Virus record (IMG/VR): IMGVR_UViG_3300022752_000464
Location: 1-20,978 of that record
DNA: 20,978 nucleotides
Direction: 5' to 3' (one strand)
DNA from: a virus
Under the pieces are notes generated by a model. It saw only the letters and a list, made by a program, of their open reading frames with translations, was not told the origin of the DNA and did not search any database. Both the position numbers and the translations under genes were made by a program. The stretch's first letter is position 1. Every line of letters starts with the position of its first letter. Shown here piece after piece: positions 1 to 7,337 of the stretch.

Positions 1-1
1 G

Positions 2-949
2 AACACCATCAAGCGGGTCGCGCTCGTTGCCGGCATCATCTCGCTCGTCTGCGGCGTCGCAATGTCGTTCGAGTACGGACGCGCCATGAGCTACACCCAC
101 GGCCTGCTTCTCGCCATGCTCGGCGTCGCCGGCGCCATCGCGTTCAGCGGCGCCGACATGATGCGCGCTCGCGGCCGCCCGCTGGTGGCCGGCATCATCA
201 CAGCCGCCGGCATCCTCTGCCTGATCGGCGAGTACACCACCCACTTCGGCTACACGGTCGGATCTCGCGCCACCGACACCCAGCAAACGATAATGCACAA
301 CGCCAACCTCGAAACCCTACGCGAGAACCGCAAGAACGAGCAGGCCAACCTTGACATGTGGCGCAAGCAGCTGATCGAGCTTACCAACGCCAATGCCTGG
401 GCTGCCAGTGTCAAGGCCGATGGACTTCGTTCCGAACTCGCCACGCTTAGCGAGCGCATCGAGGCCGAGCGCGCCGGAAAACGTGGTCGGGCCGCCGGAT
501 GTCGCGCCGAATGCGAGCGCCTCCAGAACGAGCGCAATGCCCTGGAGCGCCGCATCGCCATCATCGAGCAGCAGGCCGACCTCACCAAGCGCATCGAAGC
601 CACCCAGCGCATCCTCGACCAGAAGATTGACACGGTCGCGGCCACCGGCTACCGCAGCTCAAAGATCATCAACCAGTCGATCGGCTTCGCCCAGATCAGC
701 ACCGGCGAGATTGAGCCTTCCGCCACCGCTGTGGGCTGGACCCAGATCATCCTCGGCGCCGTCATCGCGCTGTTTACGACGTTCCTGGCTCCGCTCCTGC
801 TGCAGATCGCCATGCCCGACCTCGCCGGACGGCAGGATCACACGCAGAGCCAGCCCACCACCGATGCTCGCCACACCGTCATCCGCGAGCGTGATGACCG
901 CATCGACCGCGCTCGTCAGGCGTTCGCCAAATTCGCCGGAGCGCACTGA
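2..949 (+). CDS. Membrane protein with central coiled coil, 5'-truncated by window edge
   Basis: Function not recognised. An ATG lies at 62, but the same frame is open back to base 2 and those 20 extra codons encode a hydrophobic stretch (RVALVAGIISLVCGVA), so the true start is probably left of the window. Numbering from the ATG at 62, further hydrophobic segments lie at about residues 13-31, 41-56 and 224-250. Between them residues 80-192 are charged and heptad-like (many E, R, Q, A, L), with a C-x3-C pair at 147/151. The shape is two or three N-terminal membrane spans, a long coiled coil, one C-terminal span and a short charged tail. It lies upstream of a holin-like gene and the terminase genes, where lysis or host-envelope genes often sit, but no lysis domain is visible. 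That it is a real coding membrane protein is fairly sure; its role is unknown. Confidence 0.75.
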   Translation, partial: NTIKRVALVAGIISLVCGVAMSFEYGRAMSYTHGLLLAMLGVAGAIAFSGADMMRARGRPLVAGIITAAGILCLIGEYTTHFGYTVGSRATDTQQTIMHNANLETLRENRKNEQANLDMWRKQLIELTNANAWAASVKADGLRSELATLSERIEAERAGKRGRAAGCRAECERLQNERNALERRIAIIEQQADLTKRIEATQRILDQKIDTVAATGYRSSKIINQSIGFAQISTGEIEPSATAVGWTQIILGAVIALFTTFLAPLLLQIAMPDLAGRQDHTQSQPTTDARHTVIRERDDRIDRARQAFAKFAGAH

Positions 950-1170
950 TCGCAGCCGAGCCGCTTGCTGATCAGGTCATCACCAAGATCAACCGCTCCG
1001 TCGGCCGCATCAGTTGGGGCGTTCCGATCGTCGTTGCGCTCATCGCGTCGGCGCTGATCCTGGTGGCAATGGCGCCGGCCATCGGCGTGGTCGTGCCCTA
1101 CGTCAAGATACTGAGCTGGACCGAACTCGCCTACGCCATGGGCGCCTACTACCTGTTCCGCAAAGCGTGA
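946..1170 (+). CDS. Small membrane protein, holin-like, probable CTG start
   Basis: The frame ending at the TGA at 1168-1170 is open from 898 and has strong G/C third-position bias, but contains no ATG before 1069 and no GTG or TTG in a suitable place. The best start is CTG at 946, which overlaps the TGA of the upstream gene (CTGA) and follows GGAG at 938-941 with a 4-base gap. This gives 74 residues: a short amphipathic N-terminus, one strong hydrophobic segment at about 22-50 (GVPIVVALIASALILVAMAP lies inside it), a weaker one near 58-71, and a basic end (RKA). Size and shape fit a class II/III holin or another small phage membrane protein, but no family is recognised. An ATG start at 1069 would leave only 33 residues and lose the main span. 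See the finding on the +1 frame continuation after its stop. Confidence 0.5.
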   Translation: MIAAEPLADQVITKINRSVGRISWGVPIVVALIASALILVAMAPAIGVVVPYVKILSWTELAYAMGAYYLFRKA

Positions 1171-1285
1171 TCACCCGCACACCGTCAACCACGAGCAATT
1201 CCGCCCGTACCGGTCGCAACTGCACACCATCCGGCAGCCAATCGGAGCGATCGGCGGAATGCCACACGCTATGTTCGCCTTCTGA
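1169..1285 (+). other. Start-less coding-like segment in the +1 frame after the holin-like gene
   Basis: Directly after the TGA at 1168-1170, the next frame (codons from GAT at 1169 to the TGA at 1283-1285) reads 38 sense codons. Nearly all end in G or C, as in the real genes around it. The peptide begins DHPHTVNHEQF and ends MPHAMFAF. It has no plausible start codon except late internal CTG/ATG codons. The competing frame that begins GTG at 1167 and ends at 1307 has much weaker third-position bias. The simplest readings are a +1 frameshift of the preceding gene, giving about 112 residues, or a mutated or mis-sequenced end of that gene. The remaining bases 1286-1306 hold only the ribosome-binding region of the next gene. 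Confidence 0.35.
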
Positions 1286-1306
1286 ACCGGCTCAGGGGTC
1301 ATGTTG

Positions 1307-1777
1307 ATGAGCGTCGAAACCAAGAGCCAGGTCACAAATACCTCCAAGGGAATTAAGCGCGGTCGAGGGCGGCCGTCAGACTACACGCTGGAGCTTGCCC
1401 AGGCAATCTGCGCCAGGGTCTCACAGCGCGATCCGCAAACCGGCCGACTGCGCTCGCTCAAAGACGTGTGCGCGATGCCCGACATGCCGGGCGAGACGGC
1501 GGTATATAAGTGGCTGGGTAGGCACGAGGAGTTTGCCAAGCTTTACGCGCGCGCGAGGGAAGATCGGGCAGACCTCCTGGCCGAAGAGATCGTTCAGATC
1601 TGCGATGAGGAAGAAGACCCTCAGAGGGCGCGCGTGAGAATGGACGCCCGCAAGTGGGTCGCCGCGAAGTGGCACCCGAAACGCTACAGCGACAAGATGA
1701 TTAACGAGCATACCGGCGCAGACGGCGCGCCCCTAGTCCCCGTGATCAATGTCACAGTCGGCCGCGATCAACCTTAA
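1307..1777 (+). CDS. Terminase small subunit (Sf6 gp1-like)
   Basis: This is the DNA-recognition subunit of the packaging motor: it binds phage DNA as a ring and presents it to the large subunit. The 156-residue product has a basic N-terminus (KRGRGRPSDY), then a helix-turn-helix-like region with LKDVCAMPDMPGETAVYKWL, then the helix FAKLYARAREDRADLLAEEI followed by VQICDEEED. That order (poor-match specificity helix, V/W-KWL, F-x3-YARARE-x2-A-x2-AEEI) is typical of Sf6-type small terminases. The tail ends KWHPKRYSDK and a variable region. An ATG also occurs at 1301 (ATGTTGATGAGC), but AGGGG at 1294-1298 is 8 bases from the ATG at 1307 and only 2 from 1301, so 1307 is preferred. Its end overlaps the large subunit gene by 29 bases, a common arrangement for the pair. 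Confidence 0.88.
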   Translation: MSVETKSQVTNTSKGIKRGRGRPSDYTLELAQAICARVSQRDPQTGRLRSLKDVCAMPDMPGETAVYKWLGRHEEFAKLYARAREDRADLLAEEIVQICDEEEDPQRARVRMDARKWVAAKWHPKRYSDKMINEHTGADGAPLVPVINVTVGRDQP

Positions 1778-3227
1778 CCTGCACCACAAGCAATCGATCG
1801 CGCTCGATACCGAGGCGACCGAAGTGCTGTACGGTGGTGCAGCTGGTGGTGGTAAATCGCATCTCATCCGCGTCGCTGCGGTTATCTGGTGCGCGGCGAT
1901 CGCGGGGTTGCAGGTCTATCTGTTCCGACGCGTGCGTGAAGATCTGCTGAAGAACCACATGGAAGGGCCGAAAGGGTTTCGCTCCCTCTTGGCGCCATGG
2001 GTCACGTGCGGGTTTGTCCGCATCGTCGATGACGAAATTAGGTTCTGGAACGGGTCGCGCGTCTACCTGTGTCACTGCAAGGACGACAAGGACATCTACA
2101 AGTACCAGGGCGCCGAGATCCACGTTCTGTTGATTGACGAGCTGACCCACTTCACTGACGCGATGTACAGATTCCTGCGCAACCGCGTGCGCATGGTCGG
2201 CATCAATCTGCCGGCAAACTACAAAGGGCGGTTCCCGCGCATCCTCGCCGGCGCCAACCCAGGCAACATCGGTCACCTGTTCGTCAAGCGCGCGTTCGTC
2301 GACGGCGCCGAGACCTACGACATTCGCCAAATGTCGCCCGAGGAAGGCGGCATGAAGCGGCAGTTCATTCCGGCGCTGCTTGAGGATAATCCGTCCATGG
2401 CGTCGGATGATCCAGGCTACGAAGCGCGGCTGCATGGGCTCGGATCAAAGGCGCTTGTCGAGGCGATGCGGTTTGGGAACTGGGACATCGTCGAAGGCGC
2501 ATTCTTCGATTGTTGGGATCCGCGCCGGCACGTTGTGCGGCCTTTTCAGGTGCCAGGTGGATGGCTCAAGTTCTGCTCGGCAGACTGGGGCTCTGCGAAG
2601 CCGTTTTCGGTCGGGTGGTGGGCGGTGGCGTCGGACCCGATGCAGGTCGAGACGAGAGATGGCGGCAAGGTCACGCTGCCGCGTGGATGCCTGGTGCGAT
2701 ACCGGGAATGGTACGGCGCGAAGGCGCCAAACGAGGGCCTCAAGCTGCATGCAGAGCAGGTTGCCGATGGCATTGTCGAGCGCGAGATCAAGGGCGAGAC
2801 GACGTACCGCGTACTTGATCCAGCAGCGTTTGCGGAAGATGGCGGAGAAAGCATCGCAATCCGCATGGCCAAACGCGGCATTCGTTGGAAGCCGGCCGAC
2901 AACGCACGTGTGCAGGGACGCGGCGCAATGGGCGGTTGGGACCAGCTCCGATCGAGACTCGTTGGTGACGATGATGGCAACCCGATGATCGTGACGTTCT
3001 CGACGTGTCACGACTCCATTCGCACCATCCCGGCATTGCAGCACGACAACGCAAGACCTGAGGACGTCGACACGGATGGCGAGGATCACGCCGCAGACGA
3101 GTGGCGGTATGCGTGCATGTCTAGGCCATGGGTGCGCAGGGTCGATATGACGCCGAAGCTGCCTCGGGATGGTTACTCAAGGCCCGGCGGCACGTCGTCT
3201 CGTGATGCGTGGAAGGTTGCCACGTGA
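1749..3227 (+). CDS. Terminase large subunit (ATPase/nuclease)
   Basis: The DNA-packaging motor: it cuts concatemeric phage DNA and pumps it through the portal using ATP. The product is 492 residues, usual for the family. Walker A is at 29-37 (GGAAGGGKS). Walker B is at 126-131 (VLLIDE), with E131 the probable catalytic glutamate, followed by LTHF. The motif ILAGANPGN at 165-173 fits the coupling motif of terminase ATPases. The RNase H-like nuclease follows, with D279 (FCSADWG), D357 (VLDPAAF) and D446/D450 (GEDHAADEWRY) as likely metal ligands. Both halves look intact. It starts inside the small-subunit gene, and its TGA overlaps the GTG start of the portal gene, so the packaging genes are probably translated together. 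Identification is very secure; subgroup assignment (Terminase_6 type) is from memory of motifs. Confidence 0.97.
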   Translation: MSQSAAINLNLHHKQSIALDTEATEVLYGGAAGGGKSHLIRVAAVIWCAAIAGLQVYLFRRVREDLLKNHMEGPKGFRSLLAPWVTCGFVRIVDDEIRFWNGSRVYLCHCKDDKDIYKYQGAEIHVLLIDELTHFTDAMYRFLRNRVRMVGINLPANYKGRFPRILAGANPGNIGHLFVKRAFVDGAETYDIRQMSPEEGGMKRQFIPALLEDNPSMASDDPGYEARLHGLGSKALVEAMRFGNWDIVEGAFFDCWDPRRHVVRPFQVPGGWLKFCSADWGSAKPFSVGWWAVASDPMQVETRDGGKVTLPRGCLVRYREWYGAKAPNEGLKLHAEQVADGIVEREIKGETTYRVLDPAAFAEDGGESIAIRMAKRGIRWKPADNARVQGRGAMGGWDQLRSRLVGDDDGNPMIVTFSTCHDSIRTIPALQHDNARPEDVDTDGEDHAADEWRYACMSRPWVRRVDMTPKLPRDGYSRPGGTSSRDAWKVAT

Positions 3228-5212
3228 CAGCGTCGACCGCGCTTACGATCTATGAAGGCGCATCGGTTACGAACAACACGTCGTCCGACGACATCGAGCG
3301 CAAACGCAAGCTGTTCCGAGCATTCGAGAACAACAAGACGCGCGAGCAGGACGAGATGCGTCTGTCTCGTCGCTACTACAGCGGGCGGCAGATCACGGAC
3401 GCCGAGATCGCGAAGCTGGAACGGCGCAAACAGCCGGTCATCTGGGACAACAGGATCTCGCGCAAGATCGACTTTCTGGTTGGCGTTGAGCAACGGATGC
3501 GGCGTGATCCGAAGGCCGTCGGCCGAACGCCCAAGGACCAGAAGCCGGCCGACGTCGTGACCGCATCGGTGCGGTTCGTGTGTGATCAAAGCCGCTGGGA
3601 AAGCATGGCCAGCGGTGCCGCACACGATGGCCTGGTGTCTGGCATCGGCGTGGTGTGGGTCGGAGCTGGTCGCGCGGCAAATCAAAGCGGCAACGATCCG
3701 GTGCTCAAGGACGTGCAGGTTGATCGGTTTTTCTATGATCCCCGGTCCGAGAAGGCGGACTTCAGCGATGCCCGCTACATGGGCATGCACCTGTGGCTCG
3801 ATGCGGAAGACGTGAAGGCAGAGTACCCCCAACACGCTGAAGAGATCGGCAAGATGATGGACCGCAATGGCGGTCTGACCAAGCTGCGACTTGAAGAGGA
3901 TCGCGGTCAGCAGTGGGCCGACTTCGAGACGAGCCGCATCCGTGTCGTCGAGATGTACGAGCGCAAGCCGCTGCCAAATGGTGAGGGCTACGGCTGGTAC
4001 TACTGCAAGTTCACCGGCGGGTTCGTGTTCGAGAGCATGTGGTCGCCGTATCTCGACGAGCACGGCATGCCGGACTGCCCATACGTCGCGTGGTCTCCGT
4101 ACATCGACGAACGCGGTGACCGTTACGGCATGGTGCGCAACATGCGGCCGATGCAAGACGAAATCAACAAGCGTCGATCGCGGCTGCTGCATCTGACAAA
4201 CTCGCAGAAGCTGTTTACAAGCGCCGGCACGGTCGATGACATCGACAAGCTGCGTGAGGAGAATGCCAAGCCGGACGGCATCCTTGAGCTTCCGGCCGGC
4301 ACTCAGTGGGGTAAGGATGTCGGCCCAATCGACCATTCGTTCGAGTTCAGAGGTCATGCCGATCTGCTTGTGCAAGCGCAGTCCTCGCTGGAGAATCTCG
4401 GTCCCAATCCTGGCCTGATCGGCAAGGGTGGAGGCGTCGCTGACCAGAGCGGTCGCGCGATCCTCGCGCAGCGCGACAGTGGCATGACCGAGCTGTCACC
4501 GGTGTTCGAGCGGCTTCGGGATTGGAAGCTGCGGGTCTATCGCAAGATTTGGGCTCGCGTGCGTCAACTTTGGACCCGCGAGCGCTACATTCGCATTACC
4601 GACAACCCCAAGGCGCCCGCGTTTCTGGGGATCAATCAGTACGGCATCGATCCCGCGACCGGCATGGCGACAGCACAGAATGTGCTGAGCGAGATCGACG
4701 TTGACATCATCCTCGATGAAGGTCCGGACACCATCGTGATGCAGGAGGAGCTGCTGCAGACGCTGTCGCAGCTTGGCGAGGCTGCAATGGGTCCGATGGG
4801 CCGCGTAATGATTGAGCTGAGCCAGGTCAGCAACAAGGACATCCTGCTCGACATCATGGACAAGGCGACGGCGCCCGCACCTGAGGTCATGGCGCTGAAG
4901 CAGCGCATGGATGCGCTTGAGGTTGAGCTCAAAGCTGCGACGGTGGCCAAAGCCCATGCAGAAATCGAAGCTAAGCGCGTCGACAGCGCGGTGAAGTTGG
5001 CCGGTACGATGATGCCGCCGCAGGCGGTGGCGCAGTCGTTCCCGATCCCATTTGCGGACACGCAGCCACCGCCGCAGGCTGGTGGCCAGCAGATGCTGCA
5101 ACAAATGCCGCCGGACACGCCGGAGGATGTTCCGCCAATGCCCGACATGCAGGGCATGCCGCAAGAAATGCCCGGTCTGATGCCTGGCGCGGCGGAAGCG
5201 CAACCGTTCTAG
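3224..5212 (+). CDS. Portal protein (P22 gp1-like)
   Basis: The dodecameric ring at one capsid vertex through which DNA enters and leaves. The product has 662 residues from the GTG at 3224, close to P22-type portals. This start is chosen because GTG overlaps the terminase stop (GTGA) and GGAAGG at 3211-3216 is 7 bases upstream; an in-frame GTG at 3209 would add five residues. The N-terminal part (RKLFRAFENNKTREQDEMRL, then YYSGRQIT) and the middle (RYGMVRNMRPMQDEINKRRS, KPDGILELPAG, LENLGPNPGLIGKGGG, QSGRAILAQRDSG) match the P22-type portal pattern, including the stem/clip region. Near residues 560-600 there is a helical, coiled-coil-like stretch. The last 60 or so residues are rich in Pro, Gln and Met, a low-complexity tail of unknown role. 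The next gene is the scaffold candidate, as expected for a P22-like order. Confidence 0.93.
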   Translation: MTASTALTIYEGASVTNNTSSDDIERKRKLFRAFENNKTREQDEMRLSRRYYSGRQITDAEIAKLERRKQPVIWDNRISRKIDFLVGVEQRMRRDPKAVGRTPKDQKPADVVTASVRFVCDQSRWESMASGAAHDGLVSGIGVVWVGAGRAANQSGNDPVLKDVQVDRFFYDPRSEKADFSDARYMGMHLWLDAEDVKAEYPQHAEEIGKMMDRNGGLTKLRLEEDRGQQWADFETSRIRVVEMYERKPLPNGEGYGWYYCKFTGGFVFESMWSPYLDEHGMPDCPYVAWSPYIDERGDRYGMVRNMRPMQDEINKRRSRLLHLTNSQKLFTSAGTVDDIDKLREENAKPDGILELPAGTQWGKDVGPIDHSFEFRGHADLLVQAQSSLENLGPNPGLIGKGGGVADQSGRAILAQRDSGMTELSPVFERLRDWKLRVYRKIWARVRQLWTRERYIRITDNPKAPAFLGINQYGIDPATGMATAQNVLSEIDVDIILDEGPDTIVMQEELLQTLSQLGEAAMGPMGRVMIELSQVSNKDILLDIMDKATAPAPEVMALKQRMDALEVELKAATVAKAHAEIEAKRVDSAVKLAGTMMPPQAVAQSFPIPFADTQPPPQAGGQQMLQQMPPDTPEDVPPMPDMQGMPQEMPGLMPGAAEAQPF

Positions 5213-5255
5213 TCGCAGTGCGTAGGATTCGCCGACCCTAAGCGGCGTTTCGCTG

Positions 5256-5278
5256 CGCCCGAGCGTTATCGGGCGTTT
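5256..5278 (+). terminator. Hairpin between portal and scaffold genes, possible weak terminator
   Basis: A perfect 7-bp stem, CGCCCGA at 5256-5262 and TCGGGCG at 5269-5275, closes a 6-base loop (GCGTTA) and is followed by only three T residues (5276-5278). A second, imperfect pairing is possible just upstream (CGCC near 5230 with GGCG near 5243). This 101-base gap is the longest non-coding stretch within the structural gene block. It could be a leaky terminator, an mRNA processing site or a stabiliser that sets the scaffold/coat level apart from the packaging genes. The short T run argues against strong termination. Confidence 0.4.
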
Positions 5279-5313
5279 CGTGACCAGCTACGTCAAAGCG
5301 GGGAGCACAGCAC

Positions 5314-6165
5314 ATGCCGATCGACAAGGACGCCAATGAGGCGTTGGACAGCGTATTTGCATCCGACCGCGACAGGGGGGCCGATTCCGTCGCTCCCGAG
5401 AAAGAGGTGCCGCCGCCTCTTGAGCCCAGGCAGGAAGCTGAAGCTCCGAAGGGGGATCAGCAGCCGACCGAGGGCGACTCGTCGAAGCAATACCGCGATC
5501 CCGAGACTGGCAGGTTCGTGCCTCTGACCGAGCTGAAAACTGAGCGTGAAAAGCGCCAGGAAGAAGCTCGCCTGCGTGCCGAAGCGGAGAGGCGAGCGGT
5601 CGCGCTCGAAGCTCAGCTTGAAGAGGCACGCAGGTATTGGGCCAACCAACAGCAAACGACTACTACGCAGCAGAAGCAGGCAGCGCCCGAGCCGCCCGAT
5701 CCTTACGTTGATCCGGAGGGGTATTTCCGGTTCATGGAGGCGCAGCGGCAAGAACGCGAGTTTCACACTCGCGTTCACTTGTCTGAAGAGCTGATGAGGT
5801 CGAGGCACAGCGACTACGATGCGGCTGAGGAAGCGTTTCGCCGCGTGGCAGTCAATGATCCCAACCTTGTGCGGCAGCTCGCGTCTCATCCGGTGCCGGC
5901 AAAGTTCGCGTACGAACTCGGCAAGCGGATCCTCGCGAACAACCGCATCGGTCCCGATCCGGACGCGTTTGAAAAGCGCATCCGCGAAGAGGAGCGGCAG
6001 AAGGTCATCGCCGAGCTGAAGGCTGGCCCGAAAACCACGCAGCGCTTTCCCGGCACGCTTGCCGACTCAATGGCGGCGAGCGAACAGGGCAGCGCGCAAT
6101 CCGACGAAGCCATGCTGGGCGACGTTTTTTCCTCGACCCGTCGGGTCAGGAAGCGGTCCGGCTGA
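5314..6165 (+). CDS. Capsid scaffolding protein (inferred)
   Basis: Probable internal scaffold on which coat protein assembles before DNA packaging. The 283-residue product is highly charged and predicted largely helical. An acidic, Pro-rich disordered N-terminus (about 1-60) leads to YRDPETGRFVPLTELKTERE, then a long coiled coil (about 70-112; EARLRAEAERRAVALEAQLEE). Next come a Gln/Thr-rich linker and a helical half with DPYVDPEGYFRFMEAQ and VRQLASHPVPAKFAYELGKR. The C-terminus is basic (STRRVRKRSG), which fits the coat-binding basic end known for P22 scaffold. Placement between portal and coat genes is the classical scaffold position. A strong Shine-Dalgarno (GGGGAG, 5300-5305) lies 8 bases before the ATG. 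Identity rests on position and character, not on a sequence signature. Confidence 0.75.
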   Translation: MPIDKDANEALDSVFASDRDRGADSVAPEKEVPPPLEPRQEAEAPKGDQQPTEGDSSKQYRDPETGRFVPLTELKTEREKRQEEARLRAEAERRAVALEAQLEEARRYWANQQQTTTTQQKQAAPEPPDPYVDPEGYFRFMEAQRQEREFHTRVHLSEELMRSRHSDYDAAEEAFRRVAVNDPNLVRQLASHPVPAKFAYELGKRILANNRIGPDPDAFEKRIREEERQKVIAELKAGPKTTQRFPGTLADSMAASEQGSAQSDEAMLGDVFSSTRRVRKRSG

Positions 6166-6182
6166 ACATCACGAGATAAAAC

Positions 6183-7322
6183 ATGGCAGAGACATCTCTT
6201 CTGTCAGGCTTGGACCTGACGAAATGGCGCAAGCAGTTCATCCGCGAGTACATCCGCGACTCGGGGTTCGAGCCTTACATGGGCGACAGCCCGACCGACA
6301 TCATCCACGTCGTCAATGACCTCAAGACCGACGGCTATACGATCCGCGTTCCGCTGATCGCAAGGTTGCAGAGCAACGGCGTTTCGGGCAACACCCGCTT
6401 GTCCGGCAACGAAGAGCGCATGGACCAGTATTACCAGGATATCACTTGGGAGTACTACCGCAACGCCTTAGAGGTCTCGAAGAAGGAGCGCGAGAAATCG
6501 GCGGTCGACCTGCTCGAAGCGCGGCGCCCGCTGCTCAAGGAATGGTCGTCCGAGCTGATCAAGTACCAGTGCATCGACACATTCCACACGATGTCGAACG
6601 GCCTGACCTACACCGCTGCGGATGCGACGGCCAGGAATGCATTCCTGGCGAACAACTCCGACCGCGTGCTGTTCGGCAAGCTCAAGTCGAACGGCTCAAG
6701 CAACGTGATGGCCACCGCGCTCGCAACGCTGGATACGACCGACGACGTTCTGTCGCCCACGATTGGCTCTCTTGCCAAGCGCATGGCAAGGACCGCCAAC
6801 CCTCACATCCGGCCGTACAAGACCGGCACGCAGGGTCGCGAGTACTACGTCATGTTCTGCCATCCGCTGGCGTTCAAGGCGCTGAAGTCGAACGCGACCA
6901 TCATCGCCAACAACCAGCATGCTCGCGCTCGCGAAGGCAGTGCCATGGACAGCAACCCGTTGTTTCAGGACGGCGACCTGATCGACGACGGCATCATCTA
7001 CCGTGAAATCCCGGAGTTCTGGCAGCCGCGTCAGGGGTCAATCACGGCCACCAACGTCAACCCGAACACGCATCTCGTCGGCGCCGGTGCATCGTCGGCT
7101 GACGTGGCCGTCAACTTCCTGTGCGGTGCGCAGAGCATCGCAATGGTCAACAAGCAGGCGGCGACCCCGATCACCAAGAAGGAAGACGACTACGCCTTCT
7201 TCGACGGCGTCGGCATCGAGATGGCACACGGCTGGTCGAAGCTTCGCTGGAACAACGGCGCCGGCACAAACAAGGACCTCGGCATGGTGACCGTCTACAC
7301 GGCCATCGTGGCTGACGCATAA
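6183..7322 (+). CDS. Major capsid protein (N4-gp56 family, HK97 fold)
   Basis: The shell-forming protein of the head. The 379-residue product shows the N4-gp56-type pattern: LDLTKWRKQFIREYIRDSGF near residue 10, FEPYMGDSPTDIIHVVNDL, then DGYTIRVPLIARLQSNGVSG and the loop-like GNEERMDQYYQDI. These are followed by KKEREKSAVDLLEARRPLL, and later FCHPLAFKALKSNATI, RAREGSAMDSNPLF and DGIIYREIPEF. Toward the C-terminus is NFLCGAQSIAMVNKQA, where the family usually has a conserved LLGAQA-like strand. Length and order are normal, with no sign of truncation. The spacer from the scaffold stop is 17 bases and its ribosome-binding site is weak (GAG at 6173-6175), which is odd for the most abundant virion protein; an upstream hairpin at 6131-6150 may matter. 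It is followed at once by a decoration-type gene with a perfect Shine-Dalgarno. Confidence 0.93.
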   Translation: MAETSLLSGLDLTKWRKQFIREYIRDSGFEPYMGDSPTDIIHVVNDLKTDGYTIRVPLIARLQSNGVSGNTRLSGNEERMDQYYQDITWEYYRNALEVSKKEREKSAVDLLEARRPLLKEWSSELIKYQCIDTFHTMSNGLTYTAADATARNAFLANNSDRVLFGKLKSNGSSNVMATALATLDTTDDVLSPTIGSLAKRMARTANPHIRPYKTGTQGREYYVMFCHPLAFKALKSNATIIANNQHARAREGSAMDSNPLFQDGDLIDDGIIYREIPEFWQPRQGSITATNVNPNTHLVGAGASSADVAVNFLCGAQSIAMVNKQAATPITKKEDDYAFFDGVGIEMAHGWSKLRWNNGAGTNKDLGMVTVYTAIVADA

Positions 7323-7337
7323 GAGGAGGCCACACAC

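Noticed and set aside
1014-1307. 97-codon plus-strand frame before the small terminase
   Set aside because: Its third-position composition is poor compared with the other two frames that switch at 1168-1170, and its peptide is low-complexity.
1752-2435. 227-codon minus-strand frame opposite the terminase ATPase
   Set aside because: It overlaps Walker A and B coding sequence entirely; the plus-strand gene is certain.
3173-4375. 400-codon open frame on the minus strand opposite the portal gene
   Set aside because: The portal gene on the plus strand is well supported; the antisense product has no recognisable domain, is His/Arg/Leu-rich like a mirror of GC-rich codons, and has no matching operon. 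It is a high-GC shadow.
4496-5203. 235-codon minus-strand frame rich in Arg/His/Leu
   Set aside because: Antisense shadow of the portal C-terminus, with no motif and no plausible context.
6125-6150. T-run and hairpin as an intrinsic terminator
   Set aside because: The T run precedes the stem on the plus strand, and on the minus strand the stem would be followed by A residues, so neither orientation gives a terminator.
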